From Pseudomonadota bacterium (lineage in GTDB: Bacteria > Pseudomonadota > Alphaproteobacteria > Rhizobiales > Devosiaceae), in the NCBI GenBank assembly GCA_023391095.1, contig JAEWBN010000009.1, positions 186,001 through 250,000 on the forward strand: a stretch of DNA of 64,000 bases, in the 5' to 3' direction. Under the pieces are notes generated by a model. It was not told where the DNA came from. It did no database searches and saw only the letters and a program-made list of their open reading frames with translations. Both the position numbers and the translations under genes were made by a program. Below are positions 1 to 8,331 of this stretch, piece by piece (the first letter of the stretch is position 1; each line of letters opens with the position of its first letter).

Positions 1-1498
1 CGGTGAAGCTGCCATGGGCCTGGTGACCGCCGCATTCGTCGGACAGGAGCGAGGCGTCGAGCACCGGACCGATGGCTTTGAGCTCCTCGCCTTCCATGGC
101 GTAGAAGAACTGCAGCTTGCGGCCGCGGATGGTCAGCGCCAGCTTGACCTTGCCTTCATTGGGGATCTGCACCGGCTCGGCGGGGAAGCGCAGCTTGCCA
201 TCGGGCCAGCTCATTTCCGAGGCCATGATCAGCAGTTCGCGCTGGCCGTCCGAATGCGCGCCCACGGTCAGGTAGAAGAAGTTGTAGCGGCTGTAATAGG
301 CGGTGAGACCGGCAAAGGTACGCTCGTCGGTCGGCTTGAAGTCGATCACGGTTTCCGCATCGTAGGAGAAATGCGTCTGCCGGCGGGCGACCAGCGCCTG
401 CTCGAACCAGGAGCCGGGGGATTCACGACCGAAAAGCGTCAGCTTGCCGCCTTCGGTCTTGAAGATCCGGTCGGTGTCGGGCGTGCGCAGCCACTGGAAG
501 TCGATGGGCAGGCCGTTTTCGAACGTATAGCGCTGTTCGGCCCAGTATTTTTCCTCGTCGCGGGTGCCGGGCACTTCGACATGGAGTGAGGGCACGGGAC
601 CGTTCTTGACATAGAGCCAGTCGTCCTCGCCCCAATAGGCTTCCTGGATGGAGGTTTCGCGGCCCAGCACGCAGCGGCGTTCCTGCGTGGTCGGGCGGCC
701 GCCGAGATGGACGAGATAGGTCTTGCCATCGGGCGTATCGACGAGATCGCCATGCCCAGCGCGCTGGATGGCGGCGAGCGGGGCGTCCTTACTGGTCAGG
801 ATGTGCTTGTCTGGGTGCGTCTCATACTGCCCGTCAATGGTGCGCGAGCGGGCAAAGGTACAGGCATGGTCATAGGCCGTGCCGCCCTCGGCGGTCAGCA
901 GATAATACCAGCCATTGCGCTTATAGAGATGCGGGCCTTCGACCAGCTTGAGGTCGGTGCCCTGGTAGATATTGGTGATCGGGCCAACCAGCTTGCCGGC
1001 CACCGGGTCAAACTCCTGCAGCATGATGCCGGCGAAGAGCAGCGGGCGTACGCGATGGTCCCAGGCCATGTTGACGAACCACTTCTTGCCGTCGTCGTCA
1101 TGGAAGAGGCTGGGGTCGAAGCCCGAGGAATTGGCATAGATCGGGTCCGACCAGGGACCTTCGATATTGTCGGCCCAGACGATGTAATTGTGGGCGTCCT
1201 TGAACGAGCCGTCCTTGCGCTTGACGTCGGTATAAACCAGCCAGAAGCGCTCGCCGTCATGGGTGAGGCAGGGGGCCCAGACGCCGCAGCTGTCCGGATC
1301 GCCGCGCATGTCGAGCTGGCTGGCGCGGTTGAGCGGGCGGGTCACCAGTTCCCAATTGGCCAGGTCCTTGGAATGATGGATCTGCACACCGGGAAACCAT
1401 TCAAAGGTCGAGGTTGCGATGTAATAGTCATCGCCGACGCGCAGGATGGACGGATCGGGGTTGAAACCGGGCAGGATCGGGTTGGTGATCTGGGCCAT
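1..1498 (-). CDS. Glycoside hydrolase family 43 beta-xylosidase/arabinofuranosidase (3' end cut by window)
   Basis: Probably releases xylose or arabinose from xylo-oligosaccharides in the cytoplasm; no signal peptide is visible. The five-bladed GH43 domain starts at NPILPGFNPDPSIL, where Asp15 is the expected general base. The pKa-modulating Asp is in SSGFDPSLF and the general-acid Glu in KLVEGPHLYKRNGWYYL. From about residue 330 the sequence matches the beta-sandwich C-terminal domain found in xylan 1,4-beta-xylosidases of this family. About 499 codons are present; full members are near 540, so only the tail is missing. The ATG at 1498 has an AGGAG ribosome site just upstream. It is divergent from the LOV kinase and lies near xylA/xylB, which fits a xylan-use locus. 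Exact substrate (xyloside or arabinoside) cannot be told from sequence alone. Confidence 0.93.
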   Translation of the reverse strand, partial: MAQITNPILPGFNPDPSILRVGDDYYIATSTFEWFPGVQIHHSKDLANWELVTRPLNRASQLDMRGDPDSCGVWAPCLTHDGERFWLVYTDVKRKDGSFKDAHNYIVWADNIEGPWSDPIYANSSGFDPSLFHDDDGKKWFVNMAWDHRVRPLLFAGIMLQEFDPVAGKLVGPITNIYQGTDLKLVEGPHLYKRNGWYYLLTAEGGTAYDHACTFARSRTIDGQYETHPDKHILTSKDAPLAAIQRAGHGDLVDTPDGKTYLVHLGGRPTTQERRCVLGRETSIQEAYWGEDDWLYVKNGPVPSLHVEVPGTRDEEKYWAEQRYTFENGLPIDFQWLRTPDTDRIFKTEGGKLTLFGRESPGSWFEQALVARRQTHFSYDAETVIDFKPTDERTFAGLTAYYSRYNFFYLTVGAHSDGQRELLIMASEMSWPDGKLRFPAEPVQIPNEGKVKLALTIRGRKLQFFYAMEGEELKAIGPVLDASLLSDECGGHQAHGSFT

Positions 1499-1565
1499 GG
1501 GGGCTCCTCTCTTATGCGACGAAAATGCCGCGACGGGCGTTATTGGAGTAAAAGTGATAGGGACT

Positions 1566-1633
1566 TGGCTTGTGCGTTGTGTGCCGATCTGCAAGCCAGA
1601 CAACAAAAGGACAATCTGCGCCCCTGACGCAGA
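1566..1633. promoter_or_regulatory. Two inverted repeats in the GH43/LOV-kinase divergent promoter
   Basis: TGGCTTG at 1566-1572 is matched by CAAGCCA at 1592-1598. TCTGCG at 1615-1620 is matched by CGCAGA at 1628-1633. Both lie in the 154-base gap between the two divergent genes and could be operators, for example for the xylose LacI regulator. Arms are short, so this is only a candidate. Confidence 0.3.
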
Positions 1634-1652
1634 CCAGAAAGAGTGAGCCGCC

Positions 1653-2735
1653 TTGGACCGCCAAATCCGCGAAATCAGCTACTGGAAGAATGTGCGCTCC
1701 AAGATGCGGCTGCAGCCCTTCGTGCATGCCGTGGAATCGAGCGCCGTGCCGATCGCCATTGCCGATCCGTTCGAGCCCGATTGCCCGCTGGTTTTCGTCA
1801 ACGACGCCTTTCTCAAGCTGACCGGCTATAGCGAGGACGAGGTGCTGGGCCGCAATTGCCGGTTCCTGCAGGGCCCCGAGACAAGCGACGCCGACCGCCA
1901 GACCCTCAAGGACGCGATCCGCAACCGCGAAACGATCAGCCACGAAATCCTCAACTACAAGAAGGACGGAACGCCCTTCTGGAACGAGCTCCACATGGCG
2001 CCCATGCTGGATGACCATGGGGAGCTGCTCTATTTCATCGCCACCCAGGTGGACGTGACCGACCGCATTACGCGGCAGGACAATCTCAAACACGAGCTCG
2101 ACGCCCAGACCGAGGCGCTGCGCGATCAGGCCGAGCGGACCCATCACATGGCCCGCGAGATGACCCATCGGGTGCGCAATTCCCTGGCTTTGATCCAGGC
2201 CATGTTGCGCATGCAGCTGTCGAGCCTCACCGACGATACGGCCCGCAATGCCCTGATCGGCGCGCTCAGCCGCATTCAGGCCATTGTCGAGATCCAGCGC
2301 ATCATCGAACATGGCGATCTCGACGCACGGGTGCAGATCGGGGACATTATCGGTTCGATTTCCGAAAAGCTCGACCATATCAGCCGCGCCCATGTGGCGG
2401 CCTCGGCCGATCCCATCGAGATCGGGGAGGAACTCATCACGCCGGTCGCGCTGATCGTCTCCGAACTGGTCACCAATGCCCAAAAGCATGCCTATGGGCC
2501 CGATCAGGGCGGCATCATCGCCGTCACCGCGCGGCGCAAGGATGACGGTATCGAGATTGCCATTCGCGACGACGGCAAGGGCCTGCCCGCCGATTTCGAT
2601 CCCCGCGCCGTCAAGGGCTTTGGCATGAAAATGCTGATGCACGAGATCGATCACCTGGGCGCGACGCTGCGCATTGAACGGCTGGAAAAAGGCACCGCCT
2701 TTATCGTTGATATTCCGCCGCGTGCGGCGGAATAG
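1653..2735 (+). CDS. Blue-light LOV-domain sensor histidine kinase (HisKA_2/HWE type)
   Basis: Predicted cytoplasmic photoreceptor kinase. The LOV domain (about residues 25-138) carries GRNCRFLQ, whose Cys69 is the residue that forms the flavin adduct in light. It also has the conserved NYKKDGTPFWN strand and a C-terminal FIATQVDVT with Gln132. A short helical linker leads to the phosphoacceptor box MTHRVRNSLALIQ with His172, then an N box SELVTNAQKHAYG and G boxes DDGKGLP and GFGMKML. This is the HisKA_2/HWE style. I see no W-x-E signature, so I favour HisKA_2. There are no membrane segments and no receiver domain. No response regulator lies nearby, so its partner is elsewhere. The start is TTG at 1653 behind AGAAAGAGTGAG; an ATG at codon 18 is an alternative. 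It sits between GH43 and xylA without obvious functional link. Confidence 0.93.
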   Translation: MDRQIREISYWKNVRSKMRLQPFVHAVESSAVPIAIADPFEPDCPLVFVNDAFLKLTGYSEDEVLGRNCRFLQGPETSDADRQTLKDAIRNRETISHEILNYKKDGTPFWNELHMAPMLDDHGELLYFIATQVDVTDRITRQDNLKHELDAQTEALRDQAERTHHMAREMTHRVRNSLALIQAMLRMQLSSLTDDTARNALIGALSRIQAIVEIQRIIEHGDLDARVQIGDIIGSISEKLDHISRAHVAASADPIEIGEELITPVALIVSELVTNAQKHAYGPDQGGIIAVTARRKDDGIEIAIRDDGKGLPADFDPRAVKGFGMKMLMHEIDHLGATLRIERLEKGTAFIVDIPPRAAE

Positions 2736-2748
2736 GGCGTTTGCCGAC

Positions 2749-2773
2749 CCCTTCTCCCACACGGGAAGAAGGG
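2749..2773. terminator. Hairpin between convergent LOV kinase and xylA
   Basis: CCCTTC at 2749-2754 pairs with GAAGGG at 2768-2773, with an inner CCC/GGG stem. It lies between two convergent stops and could end transcription from both sides. There is no clear T-run on either strand. Confidence 0.4.
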
Positions 2774-2788
2774 ATCGAACGTTCAGTC

Positions 2789-4096
2789 TCAGACGAAACG
2801 GTTGACCAGGTTTTCCAGATATTCCTGGCGGCCCGAACGCGGCTGCGGATTGATGCCTTCGGCCTCAACCTTGGCGGCGATGTCGGCCAGGGACAGCTTG
2901 CCGGCAAGGATGTCCTTGCCCAGGCCATTGTCCCAACCGGCATAGCGGTCGTCGAGGAGCTTATCGAACTCGCCATCCTCGATCAGCGCAGCAGCGCCCT
3001 TGAGGCCACGGGCGAGGGTATCGAGACCCAGGATGTGGCCGTGCAGCAGGTCGGCTGCGTCCAGCGACTGGCGGCGCACCTTGGCGTCGAAGTTGAAGCC
3101 GCCCTTGCCGAGACCGCCCTGCTTGAGGATGTAGTAGAAGGCCAGCGCCATTTCGCCCGCATTGTTGGGGAAGTGGTCGGTGTCCCAGCCGGACTGCAGG
3201 TCATTGCGGTTGGCGTCGACCGAGCCGAGCATGCCCAGCGAGGAGGCAACGGCCAGTTCGTGCTCGAAGGAGTGACCGGCGAGGAAGGCGTGACCAACCT
3301 CGATGTTGCACTTCACCTTCTTTTCGAGGCCGTATTTCTGCAGGAAGCCATACACGGTGGCGACGTCGAAGTCGTACTGATGCTTGCTGGGCTCCTGCGG
3401 CTTGGGTTCGATCAAGATCTGGCCGGTAAAGCCGATCTTTTCGGCATGCTCGATCACGAGGTGCAGGAAGCGGGCCATCTGGTCCTGTTCCTGGCCGATC
3501 TTGGTGTTGAGCAGGGTTTCGTAGCCTTCACGACCGCCCCAGAGCACATAGTTTTCGCCGCCCAGTTCATGGGTCAGCTCGAGCACGGCCTTCACCTGGC
3601 CGGCGGCATAGGCGAAGATTTCCGGATCGGGATTGGTGGCGGCGCCAGCCATGTAGCGGCGGTTGGAGAAGAGGTTGGCGGTGCCCCAAAGGAGCTTCTT
3701 GCCGCTCTTCTGCATTTTTTCGGCAATGAGGTCGCCGATAACGCGCAGGTTCTTGTTGGACTCGGCCAGCGTTTCGCCTTCGGGCGCCACGTCCACGTCG
3801 TGGAAGGCAAAGAAGGGCACGTCGATCAGGTCGAAGAACTCGAAAGCCACTTCGGTCTTGAGCTTGGCGCCTTCAAGGCCCTTGTCGAACCAGGGACGGT
3901 CGAAGGTACGGCCGCCGAACGGATCGCCGCCTTCCTGGGCAAAGGTGTGCCAGTAGGCGATGGCCGGGCGGATATGGTCTTCCATGCGCTTGCCGGCGAC
4001 CACTTCGTCCTTGTTGTAATGGCGATAGGCCAGGGCGTTCTTGCTCTCTGGGCCCTCAAACTTGACCTGGTTCAGGCCCTTGAAAAAATCACTCAC
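2789..4096 (-). CDS. xylA: Xylose isomerase
   Basis: Converts D-xylose to D-xylulose in the cytoplasm, the step before XylB. At 435 residues it matches class II xylose isomerases (about 440). Metal- and substrate-binding blocks are all present: FHDVDVAP (catalytic His and Asp), ILIEPKPQEPSKHQYDFD (Glu and Lys), NIEVGHAFLAGHSFEHEL (Glu and His), SVDANRND, DTDHFPN and NFDAKVRR. I chose the GTG at 4096, giving VSDFFKG, because GAGGAGG lies just upstream. That GTG overlaps the TGA of xylB by four bases (GTGA), so the two are translationally coupled. A longer in-frame opening to 4246 is only overlap with xylB. Confidence 0.98.
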   Translation of the reverse strand: MSDFFKGLNQVKFEGPESKNALAYRHYNKDEVVAGKRMEDHIRPAIAYWHTFAQEGGDPFGGRTFDRPWFDKGLEGAKLKTEVAFEFFDLIDVPFFAFHDVDVAPEGETLAESNKNLRVIGDLIAEKMQKSGKKLLWGTANLFSNRRYMAGAATNPDPEIFAYAAGQVKAVLELTHELGGENYVLWGGREGYETLLNTKIGQEQDQMARFLHLVIEHAEKIGFTGQILIEPKPQEPSKHQYDFDVATVYGFLQKYGLEKKVKCNIEVGHAFLAGHSFEHELAVASSLGMLGSVDANRNDLQSGWDTDHFPNNAGEMALAFYYILKQGGLGKGGFNFDAKVRRQSLDAADLLHGHILGLDTLARGLKGAAALIEDGEFDKLLDDRYAGWDNGLGKDILAGKLSLADIAAKVEAEGINPQPRSGRQEYLENLVNRFV

Positions 4097-5556
4097 GAAC
4101 GTGCCTCCTCGATGGCAGGGTAAAGAGCGCGATAGCGCGCATATTGGTCGGAATAGGCACCCGACAGGCTTGTGTCGGGGGCAATGGTGGTCTTGATCGG
4201 CGGCATGGACATGACGTCGGCCGGCTTGGCCCCGGTCGCGGCGCAAAGGCCGAGACGGGCCGCGCCCAGCGCGCCGCCAAAATCGCCGTCCTCGGGGAGG
4301 GCGATTTCCATGTCGAGATTGGTCGCCAGCATCTTGAGCCAGAGCGCGGACTTGCTGCCCCCGCCCACGGCCAGGAGCCGGTTGATCGACGTGCCGGCAT
4401 CGGCAAGCACGCGCTGGCAGTCCCGCATGGCAAAGGTCACCCCTTCCATAACCGCCTGCGCCATCTGCGCGGCATCGGTGGACTGGGACAGGCCGGTGAA
4501 CGAGCCCCGCGCTCCGGCATTGTTGTGCGGGGTGCGCTCGCCCGAAAGATAGGGCAGGAAGATCGCCTCGCCCGGCCCCTTGAACTGGGCCTCGGCCGCG
4601 CCCGAAAGCTCGGCCTGCTTCTTGCCGGTGATGCGCGAGAGCCAGTTGAGGCTATCGGTGGCCGAAAGAATGACACCCATCTGGTGCCAGGTATCGGGTA
4701 TGGCGTGGCAGAAAGCGTGAACGGCGCCCTCGGTATTGGGGCTGAACTTTTCGTTCGAGACGAAAAGCACGCCCGAGGTTCCGAGCGAGACAAAGCCTTC
4801 GCCCGGCCGGATGGCACCGATGCCGCAAGCCGCCGCCGCATTGTCCCCGGCGCCGCCGGCCACAACCACCGGCCCGGTCATGCCCCAGCGGGCGACATAT
4901 TCGGCCTTGAGCTGGGCCGAAACCTCGGAGCCCTCGACCAACTTGGGCATGTGATCGCGGGTGAGCCCGGTCACGCCGAGCAGGTCGTCCGACCAGTCGC
5001 GCTTCTTGACGTCGAGCCAGAGCGTGCCGGCCGCGTCGGACATGTCTTCGACATGCTCGCCGGTCAGCAACAGGCGCACATAGGCCTTGGGCAGCAGGAC
5101 TTTCTTGAGCTTGCCGTAGATGTCGGGCTCGTGCTTGCGCACCCAGGCAATCTTGGGGGCGGTGAAGCCGGGCATGGCAATATTGCCCGAAAGGTCGCGC
5201 AGGCTGGGGAGCGCCGCTTCCATTTCGCCGCATTCGGCAGCCGAGCGCCCGTCATTCCAGAGAATGCAGGGGCGAAGCACCTCGTCGTTGTCGCCCAGGA
5301 GCGTGGCGCCATGCATGTGGCCGGAGAGGCCAATGCCCTTCACCGCCGCCAATTCCTTGGGGTGGCTCTGCTTGAGCTTGTCGATGGCGCCCAGCGTGGC
5401 CGTCCACCAGTCGGCCGGGTTCTGCTCGGACCAGCCGGGCTGCGGACGCACCGGTTCCACCGCGGGAGCCGAGGCTTCGCCAAGTGCCTTGCCGGCCTCG
5501 TCGATCAGCAGCGCCTTGACGCCGGACGTGCCAATATCAATGCCCAGGAATGTCAT
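4093..5556 (-). CDS. xylB: Xylulokinase
   Basis: Phosphorylates D-xylulose to xylulose 5-phosphate for the pentose phosphate pathway. It is 487 residues, normal for the FGGY kinase family. The N-terminal phosphate-binding motif GIDIGTSGVKALLID, the sugar-site segment SGHMHGATLL...LWNDGRSAAEC, and the C-terminal nucleotide-site blocks GAGDNAAAACGIG and SLGTSGVLF are clear. It is the first gene of the pair xylB-xylA, with a LacI-family regulator upstream on the same strand. The start codon is inside an inverted repeat (CATGAGG at 5554-5560, CCTCATG at 5567-5573) which also contains the GAGG ribosome site, so folding or a bound repressor could affect its translation. Confidence 0.97.
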   Translation of the reverse strand: MTFLGIDIGTSGVKALLIDEAGKALGEASAPAVEPVRPQPGWSEQNPADWWTATLGAIDKLKQSHPKELAAVKGIGLSGHMHGATLLGDNDEVLRPCILWNDGRSAAECGEMEAALPSLRDLSGNIAMPGFTAPKIAWVRKHEPDIYGKLKKVLLPKAYVRLLLTGEHVEDMSDAAGTLWLDVKKRDWSDDLLGVTGLTRDHMPKLVEGSEVSAQLKAEYVARWGMTGPVVVAGGAGDNAAAACGIGAIRPGEGFVSLGTSGVLFVSNEKFSPNTEGAVHAFCHAIPDTWHQMGVILSATDSLNWLSRITGKKQAELSGAAEAQFKGPGEAIFLPYLSGERTPHNNAGARGSFTGLSQSTDAAQMAQAVMEGVTFAMRDCQRVLADAGTSINRLLAVGGGSKSALWLKMLATNLDMEIALPEDGDFGGALGAARLGLCAATGAKPADVMSMPPIKTTIAPDTSLSGAYSDQYARYRALYPAIEEARS

Positions 5557-5573
5557 GAGGCACGTACCTCATG
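5554..5573. promoter_or_regulatory. Inverted repeat over the xylB start and ribosome site
   Basis: CATGAGG and CCTCATG, perfect 7-base arms separated by 6 bases. On the minus strand it covers the ribosome site and the ATG of xylB. It may be an RNA hairpin that hides the start or a protein operator; the sequence does not decide between them. Confidence 0.4.
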
Positions 5574-5755
5574 GCGGATCGGCAAAACCATATCTCACTC
5601 CTCCCTCGCCCCGGTTCCGGGGCAGCGCCTATCTTTTGGATGGCGCGCTTCTTAGCCCAGATTGTGACCGAGGCCAATGTGAATTTCAATGGCTTCCATA
5701 CTTCTGGCCGTGCACCCGCCCGCACGTCACCCATTCGTCTCACACCACCGCGCTG

Positions 5756-5838
5756 CCCTCGGGCTTGACCCGAGGGTCAGTAACCACAACTCAGCCTTCG
5801 CGCAGGCGACACCAGACCCTCGGGTCAATCCCGAGGGA
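5756..5838. repeat. Palindromic intergenic repeat, family A (paired copies in inverted orientation)
   Basis: CCCTCGGGCTTGACCCGAGG at 5756 and its near reverse complement at 5816-5838, about 40 bases apart. The same type recurs at 29571-29656, 38507-38621 and 38936-38965. Short palindromes of this kind, often with TGACG and TGGA ends, are common between genes in Hyphomicrobiales. Confidence 0.7.
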
Positions 5839-5878
5839 AGCCAAGCGCCTTGGGCGAAATCTCAGAACATCCGCGACT

Positions 5879-5949
5879 CCACCTCCCCCTCGACGGGGGA
5901 GGCAAGCGAAGCTTGGCCCGCAGGGCCTAGCGCAGCTCGGAGGGGGTGG
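5879..5949. repeat. Palindromic intergenic repeat, family B
   Basis: Begins CCACCTCCCCCT and ends AGGGGGTGG with an inner hairpin CCTCCCCCTCGACGGGGGAG. The following segment with AAGCTTGGCC matches the reverse complement of 49257-49306. With family A at 5756-5838 it fills most of the 429-base gap 5557-5985 between xylB and the LacI gene. I see no gene in that gap. Confidence 0.65.
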
Positions 5950-5985
5950 TTCCAGCGCTCGGGCCCAAAAGCCGCGTGCCCCGCC

Positions 5986-7029
5986 TCAGCGCAGGTTGTC
6001 CTTGAGAAAAATCCCGATCTCGATGGGGTCGGTGACCGCATTGCGCGCCGTCCCCAGCGCCAGGGTGCGCGCCGCTGCGATGGCCTCGCGTATTTCGCCA
6101 TCCGGGTTCTGGTCCAGCACCACGTCGATGGCGCCGGTTTTGAGACCCGCCCGCGTTGGCTCGGTCAGTTCATGGGCAATGACGCGGATCGCGCGGGCGC
6201 GACCTGACGCTTCGAGCGCCGCAACAAGACCGGCATTGCCCGCGCCCAGATTATAGAGCCCGGCCAAGTCCTTGTGCTCCCTCAGCAGCGCGCCGACGAT
6301 TTCGGCCGTTTCGGTGCGCTCGTCGTGTCCTTCGAGCGGGCCGATGATGGCGATTTCGGGAAACTCCTCGGCCAGCGCTGCCTTGAACCCGTCGAGGCGC
6401 TCGGCATGGTCGCGCAGATGCAGCGAGCCCGCCACCACGGCCACCGCACCGCCATGGGGCAGAAAGCGGCCCAGCAGCGACGCCGCCGTGCGTCCGGCAG
6501 CGACATTGTCGATGCCGATGAAATTGCGCCGGGCTGAGCCGGGCAGGTCGGACACCAGCGTCATGACGGTAATGCCGCGCCGGTTGGCGGCATCCACGGC
6601 CGCAATCACGGCGGGCTCTTCGCTGGCCACGATAACGGCGCAGTCGCATTGGCGCGGATCGAGCCCGGCAAGGCCCTGGGCCAGCGCCGCCGCATCCAGC
6701 GCCTTGACGCGGTGCGTGGTGAGTTGGATGCGGTCGGCCAGCGCCGGATCGAAGCGCCGCGCCACTGCGTCGGCAAGGCTGTCCATGAATTCGTTGGAGC
6801 CGTCCGGAATGAAGAACTCGACCGAGAGGTCTCGCGCCCGCGCCATCAGCGAGGCATTGAGGTCGCGGGAAAAGCCGATGCGTGCAATGGCCTCTTCCAC
6901 CTTTTCGGCGGTGGCGGCCCTTACACCCGGCCGGCCATTGAGAACGCGGTCCACGGTGGCCAGCGAAACGCCGGCGGCGCGGGCAACGTCATGCACGGTG
7001 GCGCGGCGTTTGGTTGTGTCCGAGATCAA
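5986..7029 (-). CDS. LacI-family transcriptional regulator, probably of the xylose genes
   Basis: Sugar-responsive DNA-binding protein of 347 residues, usual for LacI. The N-terminal helix-turn-helix is RATVHDVARAAGVSLATVDRVLNG at about residues 9-32. The rest is a periplasmic-binding-protein-like sensor domain (DCAVIVASEEPAV, TLVSDLPGSARRNFIGIDN). Start is TTG at 7029, giving MISDTTKRR; no closer ATG retains the HTH. It is upstream of xylB-xylA on the same strand, separated by a repeat-filled gap, and divergent from the aldose epimerase. Control of xylose genes is inferred from position; the ligand is not known. Confidence 0.93.
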   Translation of the reverse strand: MISDTTKRRATVHDVARAAGVSLATVDRVLNGRPGVRAATAEKVEEAIARIGFSRDLNASLMARARDLSVEFFIPDGSNEFMDSLADAVARRFDPALADRIQLTTHRVKALDAAALAQGLAGLDPRQCDCAVIVASEEPAVIAAVDAANRRGITVMTLVSDLPGSARRNFIGIDNVAAGRTAASLLGRFLPHGGAVAVVAGSLHLRDHAERLDGFKAALAEEFPEIAIIGPLEGHDERTETAEIVGALLREHKDLAGLYNLGAGNAGLVAALEASGRARAIRVIAHELTEPTRAGLKTGAIDVVLDQNPDGEIREAIAAARTLALGTARNAVTDPIEIGIFLKDNLR

Positions 7030-7185
7030 GCCGTTTCCCTCACTTCTGCCGGCCGGTTCACACTTGTTGGCGCGCGTGCAAACGTCAAGTGCCGTTGCAG
7101 GGCCGAACCAATAACGCTACTAGGTCCGCCCTAGAGCAAGTCCGCACAAGCGCGCAAGAACAACAGGCCGGGGCAGGGGAGCATC

Positions 7186-8196
7186 ATGGCAATCACGGTT
7201 TCAACCTTTGGCGAATTTAACGGCCAGCGCGTCGACCAGTATCGGCTGACCAGCGAAACCGGCGTCAGCGTCGACATTATCAGCTATGGCGTGGTGGTGC
7301 GCGACTGGCGCGTCTCGGTTGCGGGCGGCGAGCGCAGTGTCGTCCTCGGCTTTGACACCTTCGACCCCTACCCGGTGCATAGCCCGCATCTGGGTTCTCT
7401 TGCCGGGCGCGTTGCCAATCGCATCAAGGATTCCAGTTTCACCCTGGATGGCGTCACCTACAAGCTTCCCCCCAACGAGGGCACGCTGCAGCTGCATGGC
7501 GGCACCGAGGGCCTCGGCCGGCAGGTCTGGAAGGGTCAGGTCGACAATGCCAACAATGCCGTCCGCTTCACCCATTTCTCTCCCGACGGCGCCATGGGCT
7601 ATCCTGGCAATGTCAATTTTGCCGCCACCTATACCCTGTCCGGCAATCGGCTCCGGCTCGAGCTGACCGCGACGACCGACCGGGCCACCCCGATCAGCCT
7701 CGTCCAGCACCAGTATTTCAACCTGGGCACTACCGACACGGTCCTCGACCACACCATCCAGGTGAATTCCTCTGCCCATACCGGCGTCGGTCCCGACCTC
7801 TGCCCCTCGGGCGCCATCCTGCCGTCGGCCGGCACCATCTATGACCTGCGCCAGCCCCGCACCATGCGCGACGCTAATGGCGCGCCCGTGGACTATGATA
7901 TCGGCATGGTGCTCGACAATGGTCGCAAGACCTCCGAACCCATCGCAACGGTTCTTTCCCCGGATCGCGATCTGACGCTAAAATTGTGGTCCGACCGCCC
8001 CGGCGTGCAGGTCTATAATGGCGTCTGGACCGACATTGCGGTCCCCGGCCTTAACGGCAAGACCTACGGAAAGCATTCCGGTCTTTGCCTCGAAGACCAG
8101 GCCCTGGCCGACGCGGTCCACAATCCGCACTTCCCGAACATCATCTATTCGCCCGATCGGCCCTATAGCCATTGGTGCGAATTCGAGATCGCGTGA
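7186..8196 (+). CDS. galM: Aldose 1-epimerase (mutarotase)
   Basis: Interconverts alpha and beta anomers of free sugars, here probably xylose or glucose released in the cytoplasm. It is 336 residues, normal for GalM. Family blocks seen: GRVANRIKDSSFTLDG near residue 77, LQLHGGTEGLGRQVW with the active-site His, LVQHQYFNLG with the second His, and the Glu segment GKHSGLCLEDQALADAVHNP near the C-terminus. The ATG at 7186 follows AGGGGAGC. It is divergent from the LacI regulator, so a shared control region at 7030-7185 is likely. Confidence 0.95.
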   Translation: MAITVSTFGEFNGQRVDQYRLTSETGVSVDIISYGVVVRDWRVSVAGGERSVVLGFDTFDPYPVHSPHLGSLAGRVANRIKDSSFTLDGVTYKLPPNEGTLQLHGGTEGLGRQVWKGQVDNANNAVRFTHFSPDGAMGYPGNVNFAATYTLSGNRLRLELTATTDRATPISLVQHQYFNLGTTDTVLDHTIQVNSSAHTGVGPDLCPSGAILPSAGTIYDLRQPRTMRDANGAPVDYDIGMVLDNGRKTSEPIATVLSPDRDLTLKLWSDRPGVQVYNGVWTDIAVPGLNGKTYGKHSGLCLEDQALADAVHNPHFPNIIYSPDRPYSHWCEFEIA

Positions 8197-8263
8197 CCTC
8201 AACGCTAACAGTCTGCTAACCTCACGGGGGCTGTGACAGTCTCAACGTTCACAGCCTGCTGAC
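8197..8263. promoter_or_regulatory. Imperfect direct repeat upstream of the WYL regulator
   Basis: AACGCTAACAGTCTGCTAAC at 8201-8220 and AACGTTCACAGCCTGCTGAC at 8244-8263 agree at 16 of 20 positions, 43 bases apart (about four helical turns). Both are preceded by CTC. They may be operators for the regulator that starts at 8332. Confidence 0.45.
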
Positions 8264-8331
8264 ATATTCGGGCAAATGTGCACGCAATCCTCTCCCTCTC
8301 CGAACCGGGAGGGAGCGATGGAGGCAGAGCC

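Noticed and set aside
2741..4123. 460-codon open frame on the plus strand
   Set aside because: Antisense of xylA; xylA has all its catalytic motifs, and the plus-strand protein has none.
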